Shown: piece after piece, positions 26,221 to 34,953 of the stretch
Layout: each line of letters begins with the position of its first letter
Numbering within the stretch: the first letter of the stretch is position 1
NCBI GenBank assembly: GCA_964542475.1
Contig: CAZIUL010000003.1
Span: 1 to 64,000, forward strand
Direction of reading: 5' to 3'
Source of the DNA: CAZIUL01 sp964542475
GTDB taxonomy: Bacteria; Planctomycetota; B15-G4; CAYZWU01
Length of the DNA stretch: 64,000 nt
Notes under the pieces: model-generated
The model's input: the letters and a program-made list of their open reading frames with translations, nothing else
Database searches by the model: none
Told to the model about the DNA's origin: nothing
Made by a program: the position numbers and the translations under genes

Positions 26221-27159
26221 ATGCGTCCAAAGGAACAATCTGTAAGGATCGGCACGCGCGGAAGCAGGCTTGCGCTGATACAGGCGCATTCCGTGCAGTC
26301 GGCCCTGACAGCCCGCTGCCCCGGGCTTGGCACCGAAATCATGACCATCAAGAGCGAGGGGGAAAAGAAGCCGTCAACCGATCTCAGGGAGATCTCGGGG
26401 GACGGAATCTTTACAAAGGAGCTCGACCTTGCCCTCATCGCGCGCCGCATCGACCTGGCCGTGCATTCCATGAAAGACCTCCCCACCAGCATGCACGAAG
26501 GTGTCGAGCTTGCAGCGGTTACAGGCAGGGAAGAGCCCGGGGAAGCGTTTGTATCCGATTCGTACGACAAGCTCGACGAGCTCCCAAAGGGCGCGCGTGT
26601 TGGAACAGGAAGCCCGCGCCGCAAGGCGCAGCTCCTTTTTGCGAGGCCTGATCTCGAAATCGTCTCCATGAGGGGCAACGTGGAAACCCGGCTCGACAAA
26701 ATGGGGCGCGGCCAGGCTGACGCCCTGATCCTGGCGTGCGCAGGGCTGCACAGGCTCGGGCTCGAGGCAAGGATCAGGGAACGCCTTCCGATCGACGCCT
26801 TTGTGCCCCCGCCGGGCCAGGGCACGATCGGCATAACAATGCGCTCGGGGGACGGCAAAACAGCTTCCCTTGCCTCGCTCGTGAACGACATTGAAACCGC
26901 CGCCGCAACAGCGGCTGAAAGGGCGTTCCTCGTGCGTCTCGGCGGCGGGTGCAAGACACCTATCGCGTGCCATGCCGTGTCAAAAGAAGGGCGGCTCGAC
27001 GTGATCGGGTTCGTTGCTTCCCCGGACGGCACCGCCGTGATAAAAGAAAGCGCATCCGGCCCCGCGGAAAACGGGGCTGATATCGGCGTGGCGCTCGCTC
27101 AAAAGCTCCTGTCGCTTGGCGCGGGCGCGATCCTCGCGGAGAACGAGCATGGCGGATAA
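26221..27159 (+). CDS. hemC: Hydroxymethylbilane synthase (porphobilinogen deaminase)
   Basis: 312 residues, normal length. It polymerises four porphobilinogens to hydroxymethylbilane. IGTRGSRLALIQ, then LAVHSMKDLPT (with the catalytic Asp block KSEGEKK...DGIFTKELD before it), GTGSPRRKAQL and the cofactor-attachment cysteine C244 in LGGGCKTPIACHA are all present. It overlaps the next gene by 11 bases, suggesting coupling. Confidence 0.97.
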   Translation: MRPKEQSVRIGTRGSRLALIQAHSVQSALTARCPGLGTEIMTIKSEGEKKPSTDLREISGDGIFTKELDLALIARRIDLAVHSMKDLPTSMHEGVELAAVTGREEPGEAFVSDSYDKLDELPKGARVGTGSPRRKAQLLFARPDLEIVSMRGNVETRLDKMGRGQADALILACAGLHRLGLEARIRERLPIDAFVPPPGQGTIGITMRSGDGKTASLASLVNDIETAAATAAERAFLVRLGGGCKTPIACHAVSKEGRLDVIGFVASPDGTAVIKESASGPAENGADIGVALAQKLLSLGAGAILAENEHGG

Positions 27160-28693
27160 CCGTAAAAACGACCGCGAAATCGATCACAAGGTTTACCTCG
27201 TGGGCGCGGGCCCGGGCGACCCGGGGCTCATCACCGTAAAGGGGCTGGCGCTCCTGAAAAGGGCTGATGCTGTTGTGTACGATTTTCTCGCGAACAAGCA
27301 GCTCCTTGTCCACGCCCGGGAAAGCGCGGAAAAGGTGTGTGCCGGCAAAAGCGCGGGCAGGCACACCATGCCACAGGACGAGATAAACCGGCTTCTCGTC
27401 AAGCTCTGGCGCGAAGGCAAAACTGTCGTGCGCCTCAAGGGGGGCGACCCTTTCGTTTTCGGCCGGGGCGGGGAGGAGGCGCTCGCTCTTTCTGAATCGG
27501 GCGTGCCGTTCGAAGTCGTTCCCGGCATAACAGCCGGGCTCGCAGGGCTTGCTTACGCGGGGATCCCCCCGACACACCGCGGGCTCGCGGTGAGCACAAC
27601 CCTTGTCACCGGCCACGAAGACCCGGCCAAGGAAGGCTCACACCTCGATCTCGAGGCCCTTGCCGCGTGCAAGGGCACGCTGGTCTTTTACATGGGTGTG
27701 CGAACCCTTCCGGCCACGGTGAAAGGGCTCGTTAAAGGAGGCCTTCCGCCCGGAACCCCTGCCGCCCTGGTGTACATGGCATCCACGCCCGAGCAGAAGG
27801 TCGTGTCATCCACCCTCGACAAAATCGAAGCCGAATCAAAAAAAGCCGGCATCAAACCCCCGGCCCTTTTTGTTGTCGGGCGCGTTGCCGAGCTTCGGCC
27901 GCGGCTGAACTGGTTCGAGGATCTCCCGCTGTTCGGAAAACGGATAGTGATCACTCGCCCGCGCGAGCAGAGCTCGAGACAGCGGCTGTCACTGGAGAAA
28001 CTCGGGGCCCATGTGGTGGATCACGCCTCGATCTCGATCCTGCCTCCCGAGGATTACTCTCCTCTCGACCGCGCGATCGATAACATAGAGGAGTATTTCT
28101 TCCTCATCTTCACCTCGCACAACGGGGTGAGGTTCTTTTTCGAGCGGCTGCGCACGCTCGGGCACGACGCGAGAAAACTCGCAAAAAACCGGATCTGCGT
28201 GATCGGGCCCGGAACCGGAAAAGCGCTCGAAAGACACGGCCTTCGCGCGGACCTGATGCCGGGCAGCTACACATCAGAAGAGCTGGTGCCCGCGATCGAA
28301 CAGAAATGGAGTTGCTTGAACGGCAAAAAAGCCCTTCTTCCGCGGGCTGACATCGCGCCGGACCACATCCTGAAAAAACTCGTGAAGGCAGGGGTTTCCG
28401 CGGAATCCGTGATTGCATACCGCACGGTCCCGGCATCGCAAGACAGCGAGGAGCTGAAAGGCATGATAAAGGCGGGCGGGATCCACGCGGCAACCTTTGC
28501 CAGCTCCTCGGCAGCCAGGAGCTTCGTGAACATGCTCGGTAAAGGCTTTCTTTCCGAATCAAAAGGAAAGATGGCTTTCGTGAGCATCGGACCTGTCACC
28601 ACCAAGACCCTGAATGAGCTAGGATTCCCGCCGGATGCCCAGGCGAGCGAACACACCATCGAGGGCCTGACCAGTGCCGTGGCAGGGTTATGA
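27149..28693 (+). CDS. Fused uroporphyrinogen-III methyltransferase and synthase (CobA-HemD)
   Basis: 514 residues from ATG 27149, inside the hemC 3' end, with GGAG eight bases upstream. Residues ~10-250 are a SUMT (CobA) methyltransferase: VYLVGAGPGDPGLIT, VRLKGGDPFVFGRGGEE and VVPGITAGLAG. Residues ~265-510 are uroporphyrinogen-III synthase (HemD): KRIVITRPREQSS, FTSHNGVRFF and TFASSSAARSF. The fusion makes uroporphyrinogen III and methylates it to precorrin-2, feeding the dehydrogenase encoded two genes upstream. This CobA-HemD fusion is common in several bacterial groups. Last gene of the operon. Confidence 0.95.
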   Translation: MADNRKNDREIDHKVYLVGAGPGDPGLITVKGLALLKRADAVVYDFLANKQLLVHARESAEKVCAGKSAGRHTMPQDEINRLLVKLWREGKTVVRLKGGDPFVFGRGGEEALALSESGVPFEVVPGITAGLAGLAYAGIPPTHRGLAVSTTLVTGHEDPAKEGSHLDLEALAACKGTLVFYMGVRTLPATVKGLVKGGLPPGTPAALVYMASTPEQKVVSSTLDKIEAESKKAGIKPPALFVVGRVAELRPRLNWFEDLPLFGKRIVITRPREQSSRQRLSLEKLGAHVVDHASISILPPEDYSPLDRAIDNIEEYFFLIFTSHNGVRFFFERLRTLGHDARKLAKNRICVIGPGTGKALERHGLRADLMPGSYTSEELVPAIEQKWSCLNGKKALLPRADIAPDHILKKLVKAGVSAESVIAYRTVPASQDSEELKGMIKAGGIHAATFASSSAARSFVNMLGKGFLSESKGKMAFVSIGPVTTKTLNELGFPPDAQASEHTIEGLTSAVAGL

Positions 28694-28702
28694 GGCTTTG
28701 AG

Positions 28703-28750
28703 CCACAGAAGGAGGAAGAAAGAAAGAGAACCACGGATGGACACGGATCT
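28703..28750 (+). repeat. Dispersed repeat family B, copy 3
   Basis: An A/G-rich lead (GGAGGAAGAAAGAAAGAG) followed by AACCACGGATGGACACGGAT. Inverted relative to copy 2. Confidence 0.8.
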
Positions 28751-28811
28751 TTTTTACAGCGGCGGAGAAAGGCGAGGTAAACCAATAACAATTAACAAAG
28801 GGATTCATCCC

Positions 28812-31430
28812 ATGAAAAACAGGTCATTAAAACGCTTCAACCCTTTGATTTACATGATCGCGGTTGCTTTCGCTCTTTCCTCCAATGCAGGAGCGGATGA
28901 GTTCAAAAGCGAATGGCCGGATGGAATCGAGCGCGTCTGGGCCGGCCCTGAATACTGGGCGAACCGCCTCCAGGACTGGAGGGTGCGGGAGGGGAGGCTG
29001 GAAAACGTTTTCCAGGGCAAGAACCGGAATGTCCACCTTCTCACGCACCAGGTAAACGGTTCCGCGGGTGGTTTTTCCATTCGTGTGCGCCTCGGGCTCG
29101 TTCCCGGGGAGCGCGGATCAGCCCCTGCCCAGGGATGGGCCGGTTTTCTCGTGGGCGCCAAGGGCGAGTTCAACGACTACCGGGACAGCGCCGTTCACGG
29201 AAAGGGGTTGAGCGCGGGTGTCTCGTGTTCGGGAGAGCTTTTCATCGGCCAGTGGAAGGCTGTGGAAGCCAAAGCCCAAGAGCCGTGTTCCCGGCTGAGA
29301 ACCGGAATCGAGCTCCTCTTCACGGCAAACCCGGAAGGGGAGAATTTCATTGTCGGGCTCACAGCATACGATCCCCGGACCGGATCCATGCTCAGCCACA
29401 TCTGCAAAAGGAACCTGCCGCAGGATGAGCTCAGCGGCAACCTGGCGCTTGTCAGCCATTTCAAAAACAAGAGCTCTTCTTCGGAAGACAAGGTCTGCGC
29501 CTGGTTCTCGGGCTGGACCGCTCAAGGGCCCGGCATTGAAGCCCGCCCGGACCGGGCTTTCGGCCCGGTGTTGTTCGCGCAGCACACGCTCAGCAGGGGG
29601 ATCTTGAAGATGACGGCGCAGATGCCTCCCCTTTGCGACAAGGACGGAAGAGTGGTCAGCCTGCAGGTGAAAGGCGCGTCCAGCACCATCTGGAAAACGG
29701 TGTCCGAGGCAGCCATCGAACCGTTTTCGTGCACGGCAGCCCTGCGCGTTGAAAACTGGGATTCGTCAAGGGATGTGCCGTTCCGCGTCGAGCACGAGCT
29801 CTTCTCAGCGGGCGGTGTGCTGAAAAAGCACTACTGGCACGGAACAGTGCGCGCGGAGCCGTGGGAAAAGGATGTGATCGTTCTTGCCGCTTTCACCGGG
29901 AACAACGACCTCGGCTTTCCCAACAACGACCTGGTCGCCCACGTGAAATCACACGATCCGGACCTTCTGTTCTTTTCGGGCGACCAGATCTACGAGGGCG
30001 TGGGGGGTTACGGAGCGCAGAGGGAACCGGTTCACAAGGCTCGGCTGGACTACCTCAGGAAGTGGTACCTTTACGGCTGGGCGTACGGCGGCCTCCTGCG
30101 GGAGCGGCCTAGTGTGAGCATTCCCGACGATCACGATGTGTACCACGGCAACATCTGGGGAGCGGGCGGCAAGGCGACCGCAAAGGAAGGAAGCGGCAGC
30201 GTAAGGCAGGACAGCGGCGGATACAAGATGCCTCCCGAATGGGTCAACATGGTGGAGCGAACCCAGACCAGCCACCTGCCCGATCCTTTCGATCCCACGC
30301 CCGTGAAGCAGGGAATCGGCGTCTACTACTGCGAGATGAACTACGCCGGCATCAGCTTTGCAATCATCGAGGACAGGAAGTTCAAGTCCGCGCCGAAAGC
30401 CCTCATCCCAAAGGCCGAGGTATGGAACGGGTGGCCTCAGAACAAGGAGTTCGCGGCCGCTGAGGAGGGTGATGTTCCGGAAGCGGATCTTCTCGGCGAG
30501 AGGCAGCTTCTCTTTTTGCGTGACTGGGCAGCCGATTGGAGCGGCAAGGCATGGATGAAGGCGGTGCTTTCGCAGACGGTCTTCACCAACATCGCGACCA
30601 TTCCAAAGGAGGCGACAAGCGGCGCGGTGATCCCGGGGCTGCCCATTCTCGAGCCGGGTGTATATGTGGAAGGCGACAAGATGGCCGCGGACATGGATTC
30701 GAACGGGTGGCCGCAGTCCGGCAGAAGGCGCGCGCTGCACGAGATCAGGCGCGGATTCGCGCTGCACATCGCAGGGGATCAGCATCTCGGAAGCACTGTC
30801 CAGTACGGCGTGGACGAGTTCAACGACGCGGCGTTCGCCATCTGCGTGCCGTCCATCTCGAACGTCTGGCCGCGGCGGTGGTTCCCGCCGGAGCCGGGCC
30901 GAAACCGCAGGCCGGGCTCCCCCGAATACACCGGCGAGCTCAAGGACGGTTTCGGAAACCTGATGACCGTCCATGCCGTGTCCAACCCGCACAAGACCGG
31001 AAAAAAACCCTCACGGCTGTACGACCGCGCAACCGGGTACGGCATCGTGCGGTTCAGGCGAAAGGACCGGGATGTCATCTTCGAGAACTGGCCGAGGTGG
31101 ACCGATCCTGCGGCAAAAGGCGCGAAACCGTACCCCGGGTGGCCGGTGCGGTTCAACCAACTCGACAACTACGGCAAGACAGCCGCGGGCCTGCTTCCGC
31201 GGATCGAGGTGTCCGGATTGAAAGACCCTGTGGTGCAGGTCATTCGCGAACACGATGAAGAAACGGTCTACACCATTCGCATAAACGGAACATCTTTCAG
31301 CCCGATGGTGTTCGAGGAGGGCAGCCACACCGTGCTGGTCGGCGACCCGGACACAAGGCAGATGAAGAGAATACCGGGGCTCGCGCCCGTGCCGCAACGC
31401 AATGAGCAGAAGGTCAAGGTCTCGTTCTGA
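28812..31430 (+). CDS. Secreted PhoD-like metallophosphatase
   Basis: 872 residues from ATG 28812, with AAAGGGA eight bases upstream; the long in-frame extension above it runs through a repeat and is rejected. A signal peptide ends near SSNAGA (~25). An N-terminal β-rich region (~30-360) precedes the metallophosphatase part with DLLFFSGDQIYEG (~381-393), SIPDDHDVYHGNIWG (~435-450) and HIAGDQHLGST (~652-662), the metal-binding Asp/His motifs of the PhoD family. PhoD enzymes are calcium/iron phosphodiesterases; here the large size and N-terminal domain leave the substrate open. It stands alone behind the tetrapyrrole operon. Confidence 0.85.
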   Translation: MKNRSLKRFNPLIYMIAVAFALSSNAGADEFKSEWPDGIERVWAGPEYWANRLQDWRVREGRLENVFQGKNRNVHLLTHQVNGSAGGFSIRVRLGLVPGERGSAPAQGWAGFLVGAKGEFNDYRDSAVHGKGLSAGVSCSGELFIGQWKAVEAKAQEPCSRLRTGIELLFTANPEGENFIVGLTAYDPRTGSMLSHICKRNLPQDELSGNLALVSHFKNKSSSSEDKVCAWFSGWTAQGPGIEARPDRAFGPVLFAQHTLSRGILKMTAQMPPLCDKDGRVVSLQVKGASSTIWKTVSEAAIEPFSCTAALRVENWDSSRDVPFRVEHELFSAGGVLKKHYWHGTVRAEPWEKDVIVLAAFTGNNDLGFPNNDLVAHVKSHDPDLLFFSGDQIYEGVGGYGAQREPVHKARLDYLRKWYLYGWAYGGLLRERPSVSIPDDHDVYHGNIWGAGGKATAKEGSGSVRQDSGGYKMPPEWVNMVERTQTSHLPDPFDPTPVKQGIGVYYCEMNYAGISFAIIEDRKFKSAPKALIPKAEVWNGWPQNKEFAAAEEGDVPEADLLGERQLLFLRDWAADWSGKAWMKAVLSQTVFTNIATIPKEATSGAVIPGLPILEPGVYVEGDKMAADMDSNGWPQSGRRRALHEIRRGFALHIAGDQHLGSTVQYGVDEFNDAAFAICVPSISNVWPRRWFPPEPGRNRRPGSPEYTGELKDGFGNLMTVHAVSNPHKTGKKPSRLYDRATGYGIVRFRRKDRDVIFENWPRWTDPAAKGAKPYPGWPVRFNQLDNYGKTAAGLLPRIEVSGLKDPVVQVIREHDEETVYTIRINGTSFSPMVFEEGSHTVLVGDPDTRQMKRIPGLAPVPQRNEQKVKVSF

Positions 31431-31432
31431 TT

Positions 31433-31460
31433 CCATCCGTGTTCATCCGTGGTTCCTTTT
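31433..31460 (-). repeat. Dispersed repeat family B, copy 4
   Basis: CCATCCGTGTTCATCCGTGG follows the stop of the PhoD-like gene by two bases and fills the 36-base gap between two convergent genes. Confidence 0.7.
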
Positions 31461-31466
31461 CCGTCT

Positions 31467-33311
31467 TCAATTCGTTCTGACTTCCAGAATGAACCGCTCG
31501 GGATTGTCCGCAACGCTGATCAGCTTGAATGCAACCGTGATCTCATCGTTTAGCTGTCTCGAGTATTCATGGAGAACGGCGCTCTCCCCGGTATTCCCGA
31601 AAAACGATTGCGCCCCCGAAGAGTAGCTCCGGCCGTTTTGCCTGATGCCCACCTCGGTGCGCTCGAACATGTACCTTCCGTCTCCTGCCGCCCCGGATAT
31701 GTCAGGAGTCACCCGCAGGCACTCTACCTTGAGGTCTCCGTTTTTACCTTTGGCGAAAAAACACACCTGTTCGTTCAGGCGGATCTCCATCTTCTCCGTC
31801 TTTGCTCCCGGCGTGAGCTCGGCAATGCCCATCTCCTCGAAAAGGCCGGGCAGCTCCTCCACGGGCGGATCCGCAAGGCTTTCGTCACCCAGCTTCTTTG
31901 CCAGCTCCCGGATTTTTTTCTGGAGCTCCTGGTACTCCTTTAAAGTATAAAGCAGAGCCGCGGCTCTGGTCAGGGCCTTGCCTGCCTTCAGATCGTCCTT
32001 GAGCTGTTTGTGATAGTAATCGGCCAGGGCCAGCAGCAGTGCGGGATCGTCCGGAGGATTCTCTTCGATCAGCTTCATCACCCTTTCTTTTTGGCTTGTG
32101 GTCATGTTGTTGAAGAAAACGATCAGCTCCTTTGCCCGGGCTCCGGACTCGAAAAAACGTTCAATGGCCTCCACGATCTCGTCGCGCGAAAAGCTGTGGC
32201 AATAGACCATGCAGTAATCCGATGCGCCTTTTTCGGGCTGCTCTGTTGACTCCATTCCATTCACTATCTGATCTATGTCTATCTTGAAGGACCGGGGCGG
32301 ATCAGGCCTCTTGTAGATGTACAGCTCCCGATTGCCCGAGGACATTTGAAAGACGCGCTTTTTGTCCACGCTCTGGTCCTGCCATCCCTTTTTTACGAGC
32401 TCTTTCTCGATTTCCGCGAACAGCTCCACAGGATCGCGGGACTCCTGAAACCTCCAGATCGCACGGTTGTGCGCGAACAGGCCCGCGCCCGATCCGACCG
32501 GTTCGATCCCTTCAATCCCGGCCCCGGCAAACGGAAGGTCCGCGTGCTCTGCGGCCTCTCCGAAAAAACAGGCCGGAAGATCCGGGAGCGTTCCAAGATT
32601 CCGGCTCCACTCTTTTGTCTTTTCTTCCAGGCTGCCCCACAACGAACCGGTAATGGATTCGGCTGCCGGTTTGTATTTAGCACCTGCTGAAAGCAGGCCT
32701 ATGTACGTTCCATCGTGGTCGACAACGGCTGTCATGTGCACATTTGCAACCGGCGGTGAGGACGGCGAAACTCTCACATACGCGGAATCCCACGGCGCGG
32801 GCCCGGCATCGAGACTGACCTGTGCCTCGAGCTTGAACCCCCCGGGCAAGCGGAACTCCTCGATGTCGAGGAGATCCAGCGTAATGACAAGCTCCGGCAT
32901 GAGCTCGCAGGTCTCGGGAACCTGGCCGTACGGGACATAAACCGCCTCATCCACGAAAGGAAGCCCTGCAACCTTTTGGAGGACCATCCGCCCGATCTTC
33001 CGGACAAGGCAATGATCGGATGCGCTCATCACCCAGACACGCCGGGCCGCAAAACAGCCCCACTGCCCGCGGCTCGTTGTGTGGCTTGTTGACGAAAGAG
33101 AGTTGACAGCAGAGCTCACAACAGCATGAAGGTTAAAACCGGAGCCTTCCTCGCCAAGCGCAACTTTCATCCGGCCCTCTTCATCACGTTTCATTTTCAA
33201 CATGGAATCAACAGAAGATCCCATGGGCATGTAGGTAATGAAAACCAACAATCCAAGAAGCCCCAAGAGGATAAATAACAGTTTCCTGAACACGCTTTTC
33301 TTTTTTTTCAT
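31467..33311 (-). CDS. Membrane-anchored protein of unknown function
   Basis: 614 residues. GGAG precedes the ATG. A basic N-terminus (MKKKKSVFRK) and one hydrophobic helix (~10-30) suggest an inner-membrane anchor with the rest in the periplasm. The middle has cysteines (CFAARR, DHCLVRK, CELMPEL, DYCMVYCHSF) and the region ~430-500 is helical and TPR-like (LLALADYYHKQLKDDLKAGK). The C-terminal ~100 residues look β-rich. I recognise no family. It faces the PhoD-like gene and diverges from the polysaccharide block. Confidence 0.75.
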   Translation of the reverse strand: MKKKKSVFRKLLFILLGLLGLLVFITYMPMGSSVDSMLKMKRDEEGRMKVALGEEGSGFNLHAVVSSAVNSLSSTSHTTSRGQWGCFAARRVWVMSASDHCLVRKIGRMVLQKVAGLPFVDEAVYVPYGQVPETCELMPELVITLDLLDIEEFRLPGGFKLEAQVSLDAGPAPWDSAYVRVSPSSPPVANVHMTAVVDHDGTYIGLLSAGAKYKPAAESITGSLWGSLEEKTKEWSRNLGTLPDLPACFFGEAAEHADLPFAGAGIEGIEPVGSGAGLFAHNRAIWRFQESRDPVELFAEIEKELVKKGWQDQSVDKKRVFQMSSGNRELYIYKRPDPPRSFKIDIDQIVNGMESTEQPEKGASDYCMVYCHSFSRDEIVEAIERFFESGARAKELIVFFNNMTTSQKERVMKLIEENPPDDPALLLALADYYHKQLKDDLKAGKALTRAAALLYTLKEYQELQKKIRELAKKLGDESLADPPVEELPGLFEEMGIAELTPGAKTEKMEIRLNEQVCFFAKGKNGDLKVECLRVTPDISGAAGDGRYMFERTEVGIRQNGRSYSSGAQSFFGNTGESAVLHEYSRQLNDEITVAFKLISVADNPERFILEVRTN

Positions 33312-33702
33312 CTATCTCTCCGCAATCATCTCTTGTTTGCGCGAATTAATCGGAAAACAAATACCAGTTCATTGTACAGATCTTCAAGACAAACAGGTTC
33401 AAAAAATCGGCTGGAGGCGGAGGAAGAAAAGGGGGGACGGTTTCCACGCCGTCCTCATTCGGTGTAGGTTCGTTTGCGGCGCCGACAAAGCGGCGCCCTC
33501 CATGCCGCCTCTTCTCTTCCGGTCGGGAAGAAATCCGACCCTCCATACCGTCCTTTTCAGGTCACTCCTTTTTTGAGATAAGTTCCGCAACCGCGTGATT
33601 TACGTTCGATGAATATAAGGACCGACCCGCTTGACGCCGGAAGGCTTTTACCTCCGGTCTGTGCGGTCTTTACGATACGTATTCAAAAGAAGCGAGGAAA
33701 CC
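33312..33702. other. Divergent intergenic region with family C hairpins
   Basis: Between the unknown membrane protein and the polysaccharide block. It contains three hairpin units of repeat family C (33435-33546). An in-frame TTG at 33631 would extend the downstream gene but has no ribosome-binding site. I see no strong promoter. Confidence 0.6.
33435..33546 (+). repeat. Repeat family C: three hairpins, two followed by CTCCAT
   Basis: Units: GGACGG/CCGTCC then TCAT (33435-33458); GGCGCCG-ACAAAG-CGGCGCC then CTCCAT (33478-33503); GGTCGG/CCGACC then CTCCAT (33521-33546). The stem sequences differ but always pair. Confidence 0.8.
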
Positions 33703-34953
33703 ATGCTTGTAGAGAGGGAGCGCATTCTTTCGTGGCTCAAGGGGCTCAAGCTCCCTGATTCTTCGGCAGGAACATACCGCCACAGCGCGTCATCCGACGC
33801 CACTGCTTTCAGCAGCTGTTTCGCTGTCTATATCATGGCCATGCTCGATGCCCTGGACGAACTTCCCGAAAAGGAACGTAAGTCCTGGTCCGACAGGTTA
33901 ATAAGCCTTCAAAACCCTCAAACAGGCCTTTTTCGCGCCGATGACCTTCCGGCAGATTCAAACTCCGGAGGCCACGATGAAACATATGTCTCGTGGCAGC
34001 TCACAACCTTCTGCCTGTCAGCGCTGGCTGAGCTGGATCGAGCAATGCCGCGGCGAATCGCCCGGCTAAGCCGCTGGCATGACCGGGCTCGGGTTCGCGC
34101 CTGGCTGGAAAGCCTCAATTGGGAAGACCCGTGGTGCGCGGGAAACATGGTCATGTTCCTCTGCATCATGCTTTTGTGGGACGCGGAGCGGTTAGGCGAA
34201 GAAGCGTCCGGAAAAGCAGTGGATCACATCCTTGACTGGCATGACGAGTTTCAGAGGCCGGACAGCGGTTTCTGGGGAAAGGGAACGCGTTCGGACTACA
34301 TCGAAGGCATGGGCGGGGCGCTTCATCAGTTTTTGATCTATTCTTTTGTGGGCAGGCCGATACCCCGGCACAAAAAAATCATCGACCGTATGCTTCAGCT
34401 CCAGCAGCGTGACGGCTTGTTCTATCCCGGCATGGGCGGAGACGGCTGCCTGGATTACGACGCGGTAAATATCCTGGCCATGCTCCTTCACCAAAGCGAC
34501 TATCGCCAAGGGGAGATCAAGGCAACGCTGGAGAGGTCGCTCGAAGGAATGAAGAGCGTTGCCTGCCCACAGGGCGGCTTTGTATGGAACACGCCTGAAA
34601 GCTTTCGCTGGTACGACTGGGCAGGGCATGCTTTCTCCTTCCTGCGCCACCAAAGCCTGTATCACCTGTACTATAGCAGCCGCAGCCTTCTCTCGGCGCG
34701 CCTGCACAGGGGACGCCCAAGGATGCCCCGAGGATGGACCCGCACGGGCATCCCAGCCCAAGAGCCGGATCTTTTCGCGACCTTCATGCGCATGCAAGCG
34801 GCCTTTTTATCCCTGGAGGTTGTGGACAACCATCATCCGGATCCGGTCGGCAGCTTCTTGAGAGCGCCCGGCCTTGGATGGCATTTTTCATCACCGCCGT
34901 TGAACACCACCGCACAGAAGGAGGAAGCTCTTGTTAGAGCAGGCCGTACGTGA
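33703..34953 (+). CDS. α/α-toroid protein (prenyltransferase/squalene-oxidase-like repeats)
   Basis: 416 residues from ATG 33703, with GAGG five bases upstream. It shows repeated helical pairs with motifs of the type QNPQTGLF, DSGFWG, QQRDGLFYPGMGGDGCLDYDAVNIL and CPQGGFVWN, as in toroidal terpene-cyclase and prenyltransferase folds. No catalytic DxDD or zinc set is evident, so the fold rather than the activity is the claim. No signal peptide. It is the first gene of the polysaccharide block and overlaps the next gene by 23 bases, which implies a linked role. Confidence 0.65.
   Translation: MLVERERILSWLKGLKLPDSSAGTYRHSASSDATAFSSCFAVYIMAMLDALDELPEKERKSWSDRLISLQNPQTGLFRADDLPADSNSGGHDETYVSWQLTTFCLSALAELDRAMPRRIARLSRWHDRARVRAWLESLNWEDPWCAGNMVMFLCIMLLWDAERLGEEASGKAVDHILDWHDEFQRPDSGFWGKGTRSDYIEGMGGALHQFLIYSFVGRPIPRHKKIIDRMLQLQQRDGLFYPGMGGDGCLDYDAVNILAMLLHQSDYRQGEIKATLERSLEGMKSVACPQGGFVWNTPESFRWYDWAGHAFSFLRHQSLYHLYYSSRSLLSARLHRGRPRMPRGWTRTGIPAQEPDLFATFMRMQAAFLSLEVVDNHHPDPVGSFLRAPGLGWHFSSPPLNTTAQKEEALVRAGRT

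Noticed and set aside
28674..28811. N-terminal extension of the PhoD-like protein
   Set aside because: The extension runs through a dispersed repeat, while the ATG at 28812 has a good ribosome-binding site followed by a signal peptide.
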